64,000 nucleotides of DNA from Hymenobacter lapidiphilus (GTDB taxonomy: Bacteria; Bacteroidota; Bacteroidia; Cytophagales; Hymenobacteraceae): positions 124,001-188,000 of the forward strand of contig NZ_QVLT01000001.1 of NCBI RefSeq assembly GCF_003417065.2, in the 5' to 3' direction. The notes beneath the pieces are model-generated. The model was not told where the DNA came from and made no database searches. It saw only the letters and a list, made by a program, of their open reading frames with translations. Made by a program: the position numbers and the translations under genes. This document shows, in pieces, positions 34,907-44,237 of the stretch. Each line of letters opens with the position of its first letter. Within the stretch, counting starts at the first letter, position 1.

Positions 34907-35905
34907 ATGATTTTGGTAACCGGCGGTACGGGGTTGGTAGGCAGCTTTCTGCTGGCAGAATTGGCGCGGCGCGGCTTGCCGGTACGCGCGATTTACCGGG
35001 GCAAAGTGGCGCCTGTAGTAGCTGGAACACAGCCTGTAGAGTGGGTGCCGGGCAACCTGCGAGACGGACTGGGCCTGCGGACAGCGCTGGAGGGCATAAC
35101 ACATGTATTTCACTGCGCCGGGCTGGTGTCATATGCCCCCCAGGATGAGGAAGACCTGCTGCGGGTGAACGTGGAGGGAACGGCCAACGTGGTGGACGCC
35201 TGCCTGGAGCGCCCCGGTATCCGGCTGGGTTACGTGTCGTCGGTGGCGGCGCTGGGTGGCGGAGCGGCAGCGGCCCAACGCGAGTTGCCTACTACCGAGC
35301 CGCTGCGCATCAATGAGCAGGGCCAATGGGATTTGGGGGCTGAGCACAGCGCCTACGCCACGTCCAAGTATCTGGCCGAGTTGGAGGTCTGGCGAGGAGT
35401 GTCGGAGGGGTTGCAGGCGGTGATAGTGAACCCCACGGTGGTGCTGGGTCCGGCCGACTGGCACCGCAGTAGTACCCGCCTCTTTCGCTACGCGTACGAT
35501 GAGCACCGCTTCTACACACCTTCCAGCCTCAACCTAGTGGATGTGCGCGACGTGGCCGAGATGCTGGCTCAGCTCACACTCGATACCGACCATAGCGGCG
35601 AGCGGTACGTGCTGAACGCCGGGCATTGGCCCCTGGCCGAGGTATTGGGCCTGATGGCGGCCGGCTTCAGCAAACGTGCGCCCACCTTGGCCGTACCGGG
35701 GTGGGCCGCCGAAACTATCTGGCGGCTTGAGCATGTTCGCTCATTGCTTACTGGTGCGCGGCCGCTCATCACCAAAGACACGGCCCGCGCCGGCCGCCGG
35801 CCCCTGGCCTACCAGACTGATAAAATCCGCCACGAGTTGGGCCGCGAGTTCCGACCTTTGCCGGAAACCATCCGCTGGTGCTGCCAGGAGCTGGTGAAAC
35901 AGTGA
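34907..35905 (+). CDS. NAD-dependent epimerase/dehydratase
   Basis: Short-chain dehydrogenase-type enzyme of 332 residues. The start at 34907 gives MILVTGGTGLVGSFLLAELA, the NAD(P)-binding GxxGxxG loop at the very N-terminus. Further family features: VFHCAGLVSYAP, RLGYVSSVAALGG with the catalytic serine region, and AYATSKYLAELEV containing the Tyr-x3-Lys pair (YATSK). INPTVVLGP-type sequence (VIVNPTVVLGPADW) follows. It is placed just after the polysaccharide genes, so sugar-nucleotide modification is plausible. The fold also matches dihydroflavonol-reductase-like enzymes, and the substrate is open. Confidence 0.9.
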   Translation: MILVTGGTGLVGSFLLAELARRGLPVRAIYRGKVAPVVAGTQPVEWVPGNLRDGLGLRTALEGITHVFHCAGLVSYAPQDEEDLLRVNVEGTANVVDACLERPGIRLGYVSSVAALGGGAAAAQRELPTTEPLRINEQGQWDLGAEHSAYATSKYLAELEVWRGVSEGLQAVIVNPTVVLGPADWHRSSTRLFRYAYDEHRFYTPSSLNLVDVRDVAEMLAQLTLDTDHSGERYVLNAGHWPLAEVLGLMAAGFSKRAPTLAVPGWAAETIWRLEHVRSLLTGARPLITKDTARAGRRPLAYQTDKIRHELGREFRPLPETIRWCCQELVKQ

Positions 35906-36052
35906 AGCGGTGGAACGCAGTGTCGGTTCATTGGTCGCGGCCCAGTGGTGCGGTTGTTGTATATTCAGGGTAAGGATGTTTCTGGCTTGAAAGAGTCCCT
36001 GCCCACCCCACGAAACCTGCCTTTTTGGCGGGTTTGTGTTGTTAGCTGACGC

Positions 36053-37456
36053 ATGAGAATGAACGAGAACTTTGAAGACCGGGATGAAGTGCTGGCTACC
36101 GTGCGCCGTTTTGAGGACATGGTAGACCGCAACGAGCCCGTATTTTTCGACTTGGCCGATTTTGAGAACATCATCGACCACTATACTTCCAATACCCAAT
36201 ACGACCGCGCCCTACAGGCCTGCGAGGCCGCTATTACCCAGTACCCGTTCAGCACTGAACTGCTGATTGACCGTTCGCAGGTACTGGCCATGAAGGGCGA
36301 GTACGCCGCGGCCAGCACCCAGATTGAGGACGTGGCCCACCTCGACCCCACCAACCCCGATGTGGCGGTTACACGCGGCATTATTGCCACGCAGAAAGGC
36401 GACTTTGCCGAAGCCGTAGCCTTCTTCCTGCAGGCCCTAGAAACCACCGAGGACCGCGACGATATTTTCTTTAATCTCGGCTTGGCGTACCAAAGCTGGC
36501 AGAAATACAAAAGCGCCGCCAAGTACTACAAGCAAAGCCTGCGCCTCAGCCCCGACAATGACGTGGCCGTGCAGGAGTTGCTATACTGCCTGGAGGTGAG
36601 CGGGCGACTGGAAAGCAATCTGGACTTCTTCCGGCGTTTCACCGACGACGACCCCTATTCGGCCCTTGCCTGGTTCAACCTGGGGCAGGCCGAGTACCGG
36701 GTCAGCCACTTCGATGAGGCCATCAGCGCCTTCGAATACGCTATCCTCATCGACGCCCAGTACTACGATGCCCACGGCTACCTGGCTAGCTGCTACGTGA
36801 GCATCGAGCGCTACCGGGCAGCCATTGCCGAGTTTGAGTTGAGCTATGCCGAGGGTATGCCTACGCCCGAGGCCCTGTGCAACATTGGCGAGTGCCACGA
36901 GAAACTGGCCGAGTGGGATTTGGCTCGTCGCTTCTACCAGAAAGCCATCGACCTCGATGCCACCATGGACGAAGCGTGGTTTGGCATCGGCATTATCATG
37001 CAGGCGCAGGAGAAATATTTCGAGGCCATCCACTTCTTCCGCAAGGCCGTGGGGCTTTATGATGAGAGTGTGGAATACTGGCTGGCGCTGGCGGCTGCCG
37101 AGTATCAGATTGGCAACCTTACATCGGCGGTTGAGGCTTACGAGAAGGCCACCGAAACCGGCCCCGACAACAAGGACGGCTGGCTCAACTGGAGCATTCT
37201 GCTGTATGAGCAGGGCAATTTCGATGGGGCCATCGACCTGATGCGTACGGCCCTCGAAATCAGCCCCGTGGAGGCAGAGTTGCATTACCGCCTGTGTGCC
37301 TACCTGCTGGCGGCTGGCCGCTACCGCGAGGCTTACCAGACCCTGGAAAGCGCTCTTACGCTCGATTTCGACAAGCACCGGCTGCTCTTCGACTACTTCC
37401 CCGAGCTGGAGTCGCAGCAGGCGCTGGCCCACCTGATCGACCAGTATCGAAAGTAA
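36053..37456 (+). CDS. Tetratricopeptide repeat protein
   Basis: Scaffold protein of 467 residues, mostly TPR helices and no signal peptide, hence cytoplasmic. Repeats can be followed from about residue 45: YDRALQACEAAITQYPF, GDFAEAVAFFLQALETTEDR, KYKSAAKYYKQSLRLSPDND, HFDEAISAFEYAILIDAQYY, EWDLARRFYQKAIDLDATMD, KYFEAIHFFRKAVGLYDESV and NFDGAIDLMRTALEISPVEA. At least ten units are spaced by about 34 residues. ATG at 36053, or the ATG two codons later. The partner is unknown. A terminator follows the gene and it stands as a single transcription unit. Confidence 0.88.
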   Translation: MRMNENFEDRDEVLATVRRFEDMVDRNEPVFFDLADFENIIDHYTSNTQYDRALQACEAAITQYPFSTELLIDRSQVLAMKGEYAAASTQIEDVAHLDPTNPDVAVTRGIIATQKGDFAEAVAFFLQALETTEDRDDIFFNLGLAYQSWQKYKSAAKYYKQSLRLSPDNDVAVQELLYCLEVSGRLESNLDFFRRFTDDDPYSALAWFNLGQAEYRVSHFDEAISAFEYAILIDAQYYDAHGYLASCYVSIERYRAAIAEFELSYAEGMPTPEALCNIGECHEKLAEWDLARRFYQKAIDLDATMDEAWFGIGIIMQAQEKYFEAIHFFRKAVGLYDESVEYWLALAAAEYQIGNLTSAVEAYEKATETGPDNKDGWLNWSILLYEQGNFDGAIDLMRTALEISPVEAELHYRLCAYLLAAGRYREAYQTLESALTLDFDKHRLLFDYFPELESQQALAHLIDQYRK

Positions 37457-37480
37457 GTTCAAAGCCAAAAAGCCGAACAA

Positions 37481-37523
37481 TAAAGCCGTTGAACGCAGCT
37501 ACCTGCCTTGTTCAACGGCTTTA
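37481..37523 (+). terminator. Rho-independent terminator after the TPR gene
   Basis: taaagccgttgaac and its exact complement (37510-37523) form a 14-base stem around a 15-base loop. Confidence 0.78.
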
Positions 37524-37561
37524 CCTTTCTGGCCCGAAGTTCACTTTCGCCAATCCAGCCG

Positions 37562-37569
37562 TACTTTTG
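37562..37569 (+). promoter_or_regulatory. -7 promoter element of the ComA-family gene
   Basis: TACTTTTG, matching TAnnTTTG, lies 39 bases before the ATG at 37609, a normal leader length. Confidence 0.55.
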
Positions 37570-37608
37570 CCCCGCTGACATCCAGCCAACACCTAAAGCT
37601 TCTACTAT

Positions 37609-38442
37609 ATGAACTACTCCCTCAGCCAGCTGCCCGAGCGCACCAGCAAGCCCCGCGAACAAGGTTTCACCATGGTAATGGACAAGGGCCTGAGCGTGCG
37701 TGAGGTGGAGGATTTTCTGGAAGTAGGAGCCGGATATACCGACATCGTGAAGCTGGGCTGGGCTACCTCGTATGCCACGCCCAACCTCAAGCGTAAGCTG
37801 GCCGTGTACAAAGAGGCCGGCATTCCGGTGTACTTCGGTGGCACGCTGTTCGAGGCCTTCATCATCCGCAATCAGTTCGCCGACTACCAGCGCCTGCTCG
37901 ACACCTTTGGAATGGAGTACGCCGAAGTTTCCGACGGTTCTCTCGACCTCAACCACGACAAAAAGCTGGAGTTCATCCGCACGCTTTCGGGCCAGGTGCA
38001 GGTGCTGAGCGAAGTGGGCTCGAAGGATGCCGAGAAGATTATCCCACCTTATAAGTGGATTTCGCAGATGAAAACGGAGCTCGAAGCCGGGGCTGTAAAG
38101 GTTATTGGCGAAGCCCGCGAGGCTGGCAACGTAGGCCTGTTCCGTAGCACCGGCGAGGTGCGCTCAGGCCTTGTCGAGGAAATCCTGACCCAGATTCCGT
38201 CCGAAAAAATTATTTGGGAAGCACCCCAGAAAGCCCAGCAGGTATGGTTTATTAAACTACTGGGGCCCAATGTGAACCTGGGGAATATCGCGCCCAACGA
38301 AGTCATCAGCCTCGAAACTATCCGTCTGGGGCTGCGTGGCGACACGTTTTCCGACTTCATCGACATGAGCCAGGTAGATGAGATGTTCTGGCCCGAGCCC
38401 AAGGCTCCTGGTCGGCCCGGCACCTCTATGCCGCGCGGCTAA
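37609..38442 (+). CDS. Phosphosulfolactate synthase (ComA) family protein
   Basis: TIM-barrel lyase of 277 residues. In methanogens and some bacteria ComA adds sulfite to phosphoenolpyruvate to form phosphosulfolactate. Recognised from FTMVMDKGLSVREVEDFLEV near 20-40, YTDIVKLGWATSY near 43, GIPVYFGGTLFEAFI near 72, YAEVSDGSLDL near 104, LSEVGSKDAE near 127, GAVKVIGEAREAG near 156, and the phosphate-loop-like WEAPQKAQQVWFI near 204. Many Bacteroidota keep such a gene without coenzyme M. It may feed sulfonate for sulfonolipids, but that link is inference. No other coenzyme M or sulfolactate gene is nearby. Confidence 0.87.
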   Translation: MNYSLSQLPERTSKPREQGFTMVMDKGLSVREVEDFLEVGAGYTDIVKLGWATSYATPNLKRKLAVYKEAGIPVYFGGTLFEAFIIRNQFADYQRLLDTFGMEYAEVSDGSLDLNHDKKLEFIRTLSGQVQVLSEVGSKDAEKIIPPYKWISQMKTELEAGAVKVIGEAREAGNVGLFRSTGEVRSGLVEEILTQIPSEKIIWEAPQKAQQVWFIKLLGPNVNLGNIAPNEVISLETIRLGLRGDTFSDFIDMSQVDEMFWPEPKAPGRPGTSMPRG

Positions 38443-38467
38443 CTTCTGGTTTGGTTGAAACTGCCCG

Positions 38468-38553
38468 ACTCCGTTTCGCGTCGTACGAAGCAAATACCCC
38501 TGTCTGAACAGCTGTTCACCAGGGTATTCGCTTTGTACGGCGCGAAGCGGAGT
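38468..38553 (+). repeat. Long imperfect hairpin after the ComA-family gene
   Basis: Arms 38468-38502 and 38520-38553 pair over about 34 bases with four differences, three of which would be G-U pairs in RNA, and one bulge. This suggests conservation of RNA structure. It may serve as terminator or be another dispersed palindrome. The rest of the gap to 38694 has no gene. Confidence 0.65.
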
Positions 38554-38694
38554 TGGTGGTTATGGCAGGCTGGCCCGAAGCTTGCGGCAGCGACAGGTAT
38601 CAGGCTTAATCCCGGCGGCTTTAATTCAGTTAAAGAGGCTAACCCCGGCCGGATTCGGGCCTGAGTGTAGATTATTCAGTCATTTTACCCTTCT

Positions 38695-40032
38695 ATGACG
38701 CGTATTTCTTCTTTCTTGGCGGCCGCCGTGCTGCTATTAACGGCTTCCTGCGGCGGCCCGACCCAACAGGAAAAAACCGAAGCCGCCGTTCTTACGCCTG
38801 CCGATACCGTTGCCACCGAAGCCGATATACTGGAGCTACCCGAGCCCTACGCTACCAAATCGGTTACCAAGCGTAGCCGAATTGTGGAGTGGCCCCCGGC
38901 AACGATGCCCACCGTGCCCACCGGATTTCTGGTAACGCAATATGCGGACGGCCTCGAAAGCCCGCGCAATATGTATGTGCTGCCCAACGGTGATGTGCTG
39001 GTGGCCGAGGCCAACACGGTGCCCACCGACCCCAAGGAGGAAGTGGCCGCAGCCCTCAAACTAGACCCCTCGAAGTCGTTGCGGCCCACCAGCGCCAACC
39101 GCATTACGCTACTGCGCGATAAGCGAAGCAATGGCCGGCCCGAGGTGCGTACGGTATTTCTGGAGGGCCTCAACCAGCCTTTTGGCATGCTACTGCTGGG
39201 GGGCTACTTCTACGTGGCCAACACCGACGGCGTGTGGCGCTACCCTTACGTTGATGGCCAGACTTCTATTACCGCAAAGGGCAAGAAGATTCTGGATCTG
39301 CCGGCCGGTGGCTACAACAACCACTGGACCCGTAACCTGCTGGCCAGCCCCGATGGCCAGAAGATTTACGTATCGGTAGGCTCGGCTTCGAACGTAGGCG
39401 AGCACGGCATGAAGGAGGAGGAGCGCCGGGCCAACATCATCGAAATAAACCCCGACGGCAGTGGCGAGCAGATATATGCCAGCGGCCTGCGCAACCCCGT
39501 GGGCATGGACTGGGCCCCGGGTACCAACGTCCTCTGGACGGCCGTAAATGAGCGCGACGAGCTGGGCGATGAGCTGGTGCCCGACTACCTGACCAGCGTG
39601 CGCGAAGGTGGCTTTTACGGCTGGCCCTACTCCTACTTCGGCCAGCACCTAGACCCGCGCCGCAAGGACGAGAAGCCCGAACTGGTAAAAACAGCCATAG
39701 TACCCGATGTGCCGCTGGGTGCCCACACGGCTTCGCTGGGGCTGGCCTTCTACACGGCCGAGCAGTTTCCGGAGCGCTACCGTAAAGGGGCCTTCATTGG
39801 GCAGCATGGCTCTTGGAACCGCACCGAGTTTTCGGGCTATAAAGTGGTATTTGTGCCGTTCCAGAATGGCAAGCCAACCGGCAAGCCCGAGGATTTTCTG
39901 ACTGGCTTTATTGCTAATGCCGAGCAGAATGAGGTGTATGGCCGGCCGGTGGGCGTAACCATGCTACCCAACGGCATACTGCTGGTAGCCGACGATGCCG
40001 GCGGTAAAATCTGGCGCATTGCGGCCCAGTAA
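38695..40032 (+). CDS. Sorbosone dehydrogenase-like lipoprotein (PQQ-type propeller)
   Basis: Envelope lipoprotein of 445 residues. Signal and lipobox: AAAVLLLTASCGGP. A threonine/glutamate-rich linker follows to about 55, then a six-bladed propeller of the glucose/sorbosone dehydrogenase family. Motifs are LESPRNMYVLPNGDVLVAEA, LNQPFGMLLLGGYFYVANTD, NNHWTRNLLASPDGQKIYVS, YASGLRNPVGMDWAPGTNVL, EGGFYGWPYSYFGQH and GAFIGQHGSWNRTEFSGYKV. It is distant from the T9SS-exported relative at 19.4 kb. Whether it binds PQQ or has lost it is not decidable. Single gene, in the same direction as its neighbours. Confidence 0.9.
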   Translation: MTRISSFLAAAVLLLTASCGGPTQQEKTEAAVLTPADTVATEADILELPEPYATKSVTKRSRIVEWPPATMPTVPTGFLVTQYADGLESPRNMYVLPNGDVLVAEANTVPTDPKEEVAAALKLDPSKSLRPTSANRITLLRDKRSNGRPEVRTVFLEGLNQPFGMLLLGGYFYVANTDGVWRYPYVDGQTSITAKGKKILDLPAGGYNNHWTRNLLASPDGQKIYVSVGSASNVGEHGMKEEERRANIIEINPDGSGEQIYASGLRNPVGMDWAPGTNVLWTAVNERDELGDELVPDYLTSVREGGFYGWPYSYFGQHLDPRRKDEKPELVKTAIVPDVPLGAHTASLGLAFYTAEQFPERYRKGAFIGQHGSWNRTEFSGYKVVFVPFQNGKPTGKPEDFLTGFIANAEQNEVYGRPVGVTMLPNGILLVADDAGGKIWRIAAQ

Positions 40033-40101
40033 GCTGTTGTCTGTTGTCGTCCGGGCACGCCGCGCTCCATGTGTTGAGAGTCCGGACCACAGATTATTTT
40101 C

Positions 40102-40779
40102 ATGCTGATGCGCTTCCTGCTCCCTACTGCCCGCCGCCTGCTAAGCTACCTGGTGCCCCTTACGCGCCGGGTACCGTCGGCGTACAGCGGTTGGCTGGAA
40201 GTCACCACTTGGCGCGGGCACAAAACGCTGAACACAGCCTCCGCCAACTACAGCTACGGCTCGTTGCAGCAGGTGCTGCGCTACGGGCTTCGTTTTGTAC
40301 CGGTAGCCGATGCCGCCGCGCCGGTACTGGTGCTGGGCCTGGGTGGCGGCTCGGTGCTACCACTGTTGCGCCACGAGCAGGGCCGTACTGGCCCTGTTAC
40401 GGCCATCGAGCTCGATCCGGCTGTGCTGGAGGTAGCCGCCACGGAGTTTGGCGTAAAGCCCGGACCCAGCCTGCATATAGTGTGCGCCGATGCATTTGCC
40501 TGGCTGCCGGCGGCCCCGCCCAACTGCTTCGAACTAGCCGTAGTGGATTTGTTTCTGGACCTGACGCTACCGGCCGAATTGGGCGAGGCAGCCTTCTGGC
40601 AGCAGTTGCGGCGGGTGCTGCAGCCGGGTGGCCGGGCACTGTGCAACCTGCTGATAACGGCCGAGCTGTGGCCCGAAGGGCGGCCGCTACTGGAGTTTCT
40701 GGAGGACTTGGGCTTTGCCGTGAAGGATATTGAGGTAGAGCAGCTCAACCGCCTGCTCATTTTACAGCGGCTGGCCTGA
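40102..40779 (+). CDS. Spermidine synthase-like methyltransferase-fold protein
   Basis: Cytoplasmic Rossmann-fold protein of 225 residues. The nucleotide-binding stretch VLVLGLGGGSVLPLL near 76-90 and the acidic VTAIELDPAVLEVA near 103 are those of spermidine-synthase-like enzymes. IVCADAFAWL and VVDLFLDLTLPAEL supply the catalytic-side acid residues. The N-terminal half-domain that binds the polyamine in true SpeE is reduced to about 60 residues, so polyamine synthesis is doubtful. Similar short proteins are annotated as fused-MFS/spermidine-synthase relatives. Start at the ATG at 40102. Confidence 0.82.
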   Translation: MLMRFLLPTARRLLSYLVPLTRRVPSAYSGWLEVTTWRGHKTLNTASANYSYGSLQQVLRYGLRFVPVADAAAPVLVLGLGGGSVLPLLRHEQGRTGPVTAIELDPAVLEVAATEFGVKPGPSLHIVCADAFAWLPAAPPNCFELAVVDLFLDLTLPAELGEAAFWQQLRRVLQPGGRALCNLLITAELWPEGRPLLEFLEDLGFAVKDIEVEQLNRLLILQRLA

Positions 40780-40854
40780 TTAGCGCCGCCATAGCGGGGC
40801 ATCGGGCTGCCGTTTGCTGCCAACTCGCTTACTTTGCAGGATCAACCCCTTCTT

Positions 40855-41511
40855 ATGGAAATTCTTCAGCAACTCCTCGATTTCGTTCTCCACCTCGATA
40901 AACACTTAGGTGAAATTGTGAAGGAGTACGGCGTCTGGACTTACGCCATCCTGTTTCTCATTATTTTCGTGGAAACCGGTGTAGTGGTGCTGCCCTTCTT
41001 GCCCGGCGACTCACTACTGTTTGCCGCTGGCGCCACAGCCGCTTTGCCTGGCTCACCCCTGAACGTGTGGCTGATGATGGGGCTGCTGATTTTGGCCGCC
41101 GTACTCGGCGACACGCTTAACTACCACATCGGCGACTATCTGGGGCCGCGGGTATTTCGCGAAAATTCCCGTTTCCTGAAGCGGGCCCACCTCGAGCGTA
41201 CCCAGGCTTTTTACGAGAAGCACGGAGCTAAAACCATCATTCTGGCCCGGTTTATCCCCATTGTGCGCACCTTCGCGCCGTTTGTGGCGGGTGTGGGCAC
41301 CATGCACTACACCAAGTTTTTGTCTTACAATGTGGTGGGCGCGGTAATTTGGGTAATCTCGCTCACGAGTGCCGGCTATTTCTTCGGCCTGATTCCGGTT
41401 GTGCAGAAGAACTTTTCGCTGGTTGTGCTGGCCATTATTGCGCTGTCGGTGCTGCCGGTTGTCTGGGAGTTCAGCAAGACGCGCATCAGCCGCAAGAAAC
41501 CGGTAGTGTAA
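40855..41511 (+). CDS. DedA-family membrane protein
   Basis: Inner-membrane protein of 218 residues. The ATG at 40855 gives [20 protein letters not shown]. Family signatures are [20 protein letters not shown] near 45-64, a re-entrant loop motif with the conserved E and P-G-D, then [17 protein letters not shown] near 90-106 and [20 protein letters not shown] near 132-151 with the conserved arginines. DedA proteins are implicated in undecaprenyl-phosphate or phospholipid flipping and membrane homeostasis. The C-terminal tail is basic ([13 protein letters not shown]). Confidence 0.94.
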   Translation: MEILQQLLDFVLHLDKHLGEIVKEYGVWTYAILFLIIFVETGVVVLPFLPGDSLLFAAGATAALPGSPLNVWLMMGLLILAAVLGDTLNYHIGDYLGPRVFRENSRFLKRAHLERTQAFYEKHGAKTIILARFIPIVRTFAPFVAGVGTMHYTKFLSYNVVGAVIWVISLTSAGYFFGLIPVVQKNFSLVVLAIIALSVLPVVWEFSKTRISRKKPVV

Positions 41512-41562
41512 GCGTCGTCTCGCGCCAGCTCCTCATCCAACCTGCCTAAAATAAACCCGCAT

Positions 41563-41599
41563 AACCGCCGGCGCCGCAAGGAAAGCCGGCGGTTTTTTT
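41563..41599 (+). terminator. Rho-independent terminator after the DedA gene
   Basis: aaccgccggc pairs with gccggcggtt across a 12-base loop and is followed by a run of seven T. Confidence 0.88.
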
Positions 41600-41630
41600 G
41601 TTGCTTACCGCTCAAACTTGTTTCTGTGTT

Positions 41631-42380
41631 ATGCCCGAATTCGGATTGCTTGGCCGCTCCCTGAAGCACTCGTTCTCCCAGACCTACTTCAGCCAGAAGT
41701 TCCATAGCCTGGGCCTGGCCGACTACCGCTACGAGCTTTTTGAGCTGGCCGATATGAACGAGCTGCCGGCGCTGCTGGCGGCCCACCCGCAACTGCGCGG
41801 CCTCAACGTCACGATTCCTTATAAGGAGCAAATCTGGCCCTTCCTGAACGAGGTAGCGGCTTCGGCAGCGCGGGTGGGGGCCGTAAACGTAGTCGAATTC
41901 AGGGCCGGTGGCCAGCTGGTGGGCCACAACACCGATTACATAGGCTTCCGCGACTCGCTGCGCGCGTTGCTGCCCAACCCGGTACCGGCCGGATTGCGGG
42001 CGCTGGTACTCGGTAGCGGCGGGGCTTCCAAGGCCGTAGAAGTAGCCCTGCGCGAACTGGAAATTGGCTTCTGGACCGTTTCGCGCAACCCCCTGGGCCC
42101 GGGGCTCACCTACGACGAGCTGACGCCCCAACTGATCCGGGAGCATCTGCTTATCATCAACGCCACGCCCCTGGGAACCTTCCCCGACGTAGCCGACTAT
42201 CCGCCGCTCCCTTACGAGGCCCTAACCCCCCAACACTACCTCCACGACTTGGTGTACAACCCGGCCGAAACCGAGTTTATGCGCCGCGGTCTGGCGGCCG
42301 GAACCCAGGTAAAAAACGGGTTCGATATGCTCTGCCGCCAAGCCGAAGCAGCCTGGAATATCTGGCATCAGCAAGCCTGA
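41631..42380 (+). CDS. aroE: Shikimate dehydrogenase
   Basis: NADPH-dependent reduction of 3-dehydroshikimate to shikimate in aromatic amino-acid synthesis. It has 249 residues from the ATG at 41631. Substrate-binding features: FGLLGRSLKHSFSQTYF with the serine pair, GLNVTIPYKEQI with catalytic Lys65, and VGHNTDYIGF with Asp102. The NADP loop is VLGSGGASKAVEVAL. The C-terminal INATPLGTFPD and VKNGFDMLCRQAEAAWNIW are usual. The length is slightly short of E. coli AroE, as in other Bacteroidota. It has its own terminator-separated unit. Confidence 0.95.
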   Translation: MPEFGLLGRSLKHSFSQTYFSQKFHSLGLADYRYELFELADMNELPALLAAHPQLRGLNVTIPYKEQIWPFLNEVAASAARVGAVNVVEFRAGGQLVGHNTDYIGFRDSLRALLPNPVPAGLRALVLGSGGASKAVEVALRELEIGFWTVSRNPLGPGLTYDELTPQLIREHLLIINATPLGTFPDVADYPPLPYEALTPQHYLHDLVYNPAETEFMRRGLAAGTQVKNGFDMLCRQAEAAWNIWHQQA

Positions 42381-42554
42381 AAACCTTGTTTGAACGCCGG
42401 AACAAGGCCCTGGCTATCAGCTAACGGCCTGCCCGAAACTGCAGAAGGAAGGCGCAAGTATTAGTACAATTATATAGTGAAATTTCCTTATTATATGCGA
42501 AAACTAAGGGAATAGTAGTAGATTGCCTTATAATCTTACTATCACACCTTCTTT

Positions 42555-42947
42555 ATGACCCCTGAAGAACGCCTGGACCAGCTGGAGCCTCTGCTTTCGG
42601 AAACCACCGCCATTCTAGACCGTCATACGGCCCAGTTGCGCCAGCACGCCGCCCTGCTCCGGCAGCTGGTACAGGCCACGGAAAGCAACACGCAGCTTAT
42701 GCAACAGCTGCTGGCCGGGCAGGCCAATTGCCTGGAGCACATGGCCCTGCTGAATGCTCCGCTGCCCCAACCGATGGAAACCAACTCCCCCACCCTGTTT
42801 TCGCTCGTCGATTATGCGCCGGAGCCGGCCCAGCGGCTGGAGGAGCTGGACGCCCGCCTCGAAACGATGGGCAGCCAGCTGGAAACGCTGGGCAGCAAGA
42901 TGGATTTGATTCTGACCAAGCTCATCCGGGTGTATATCAATAACTAG
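42555..42947 (+). CDS. Hypothetical coiled-coil protein
   Basis: Not recognised; 130 residues, cytoplasmic, no signal. Residues about 3-60 form a heptad-like helical run (LDQLEPLLSETTAILDRHTA, LRQHAALLRQLVQATESN). A proline-rich linker follows. Residues about 93-128 are a second coiled coil (RLEELDARLETMGSQLETLG, SKMDLILTKLIRVYI). A 170-base AT-rich upstream stretch (about 42440-42550), unlike its surroundings, probably carries the promoter. Confidence 0.75.
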   Translation: MTPEERLDQLEPLLSETTAILDRHTAQLRQHAALLRQLVQATESNTQLMQQLLAGQANCLEHMALLNAPLPQPMETNSPTLFSLVDYAPEPAQRLEELDARLETMGSQLETLGSKMDLILTKLIRVYINN

Positions 42948-43006
42948 CTTCGGGTATGGCTGGTGGCGGCCGGAGCCGGGTTGGTTGAGTCGGAAGCGGG
43001 TGCTGG

Positions 43007-44182
43007 TTGAAAAGTAATTCTGAAGCGCTTGTTGTTGGCTATTTTGCCGGCTCGTCAAGCTCCTGCCCTCTGCTGCTGCCCTCTGCCCCCACCCTCGTTC
43101 GTGCACGCCCGCGCCTGCCCGCCTGGGCACAGCGGCTGCCCTGGGTGCACCTGGGCTGGGTCGCGCTGCTGTTTTACATCGACTGGCAGAACTGGCTGCT
43201 GCGCCAGGGCGTGCTGGTGCCACAGCAGCAGGACAACTTCTGGCCGCTGGCCCTGCTGGCCAACCTGCTCGATTCGGCCCTGTTCTATTTCAACTGGCTG
43301 CTGATGCCCCGCCTGTTCCGGCGCGGGCGGCTGGGCACGTATCTGGGCCTGCTGGGGCTGGGGTTGGTCGCGTTCTGCGTCCTGCGCATCGGCGTCAGCT
43401 ACGCGTTCGATGAGGTGCGGGTGCAGGGCGAGTCGCAGCCGTTGGATTACTACGTGCACGTGCTGCAGGCTTACTACCTGCAGCTGGGCGGAGCGATTCT
43501 GCTGCTGAGCTTTTTCATCGGGCTAGCTGGCGACTATTGGCGCGAGCTGCGCCACCGCCGCGCGCTGGAGCAGCAGCACCTGCGCACCGAGCTGGCCCTG
43601 CTACGCAGCCAGCTGCATCCGCACTTCCTGTTCAACACGCTCAACAACATCTATTCGCTCACGCTGCACGCCTCGCCCCAGGCCCCCGAAGCGGTGCTGC
43701 GCCTGGCCGAGCTGATGCGCTACCAGCTCTATGAAAGCGCCGACGACCTCGTGCCGCTGGCCCGCGAAATAGGTCACCTCCAAAGCTTCCTTACACTCCA
43801 GCAACTGCGCCTGCCCACCGCCTCCGGCGACGCCGACGAGGCCATCGACTTCCGCATGCTGCTGCCGCCCGGCATCAGCCATACGTTACTGCTGCCGCCC
43901 ATGCTGCTGCTGCCGTTAGTCGAAAATGCCTTCAAGCACGGCGACCTTACGGCCCGCCCCCACGTGGTGCGCCTGGTGTTGGAGCTGGCGCCCACCGACG
44001 GGCAACTGCATTTTACGGTGCGCAACCGCGTTTCGCCCGAGACGGCAACGCCCGGTGGCGTGGGCCTGGCCAACCTGCGCCGCCGCCTGGAGCTGCTGTA
44101 TCCTGGCCGGCATGCGCTGGTAGTTACAGCCAACACCCAGGAATACGCCGTGCGGCTGACGGTGCCGGTAAGTATCAGTTAA
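43007..44182 (+). CDS. LytS-type sensor histidine kinase, first of two paralogues
   Basis: Membrane histidine kinase of 391 residues that should phosphorylate the LytTR regulator encoded next. The N-terminal half has several hydrophobic segments (VHLGWVALLFYIDWQNWLL, LGLGLVAFCVLRIGVSYAF, GGAILLLSFFIGLAGD), about four helices. The phosphoacceptor box of the His_kinase family is SQLHPHFLFNTLNNIYSLTL near 205. The ATP-binding N box is LPLVENAFKHGDL and the G region GGVGLANLRRRLELL. The start is uncertain: the frame opens with TTG at 43007 and GTG further in is possible, since there is no in-frame ATG upstream of the first helix. A palindromic element (44238-44325) separates it from its regulator. 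Confidence 0.88.
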   Translation: MKSNSEALVVGYFAGSSSSCPLLLPSAPTLVRARPRLPAWAQRLPWVHLGWVALLFYIDWQNWLLRQGVLVPQQQDNFWPLALLANLLDSALFYFNWLLMPRLFRRGRLGTYLGLLGLGLVAFCVLRIGVSYAFDEVRVQGESQPLDYYVHVLQAYYLQLGGAILLLSFFIGLAGDYWRELRHRRALEQQHLRTELALLRSQLHPHFLFNTLNNIYSLTLHASPQAPEAVLRLAELMRYQLYESADDLVPLAREIGHLQSFLTLQQLRLPTASGDADEAIDFRMLLPPGISHTLLLPPMLLLPLVENAFKHGDLTARPHVVRLVLELAPTDGQLHFTVRNRVSPETATPGGVGLANLRRRLELLYPGRHALVVTANTQEYAVRLTVPVSIS

Positions 44183-44237
44183 GAGTTGAAAAACAACTGA
44201 TGAAGCTGTTTATAAAGTCGTTGATATTCGAAAAAAA

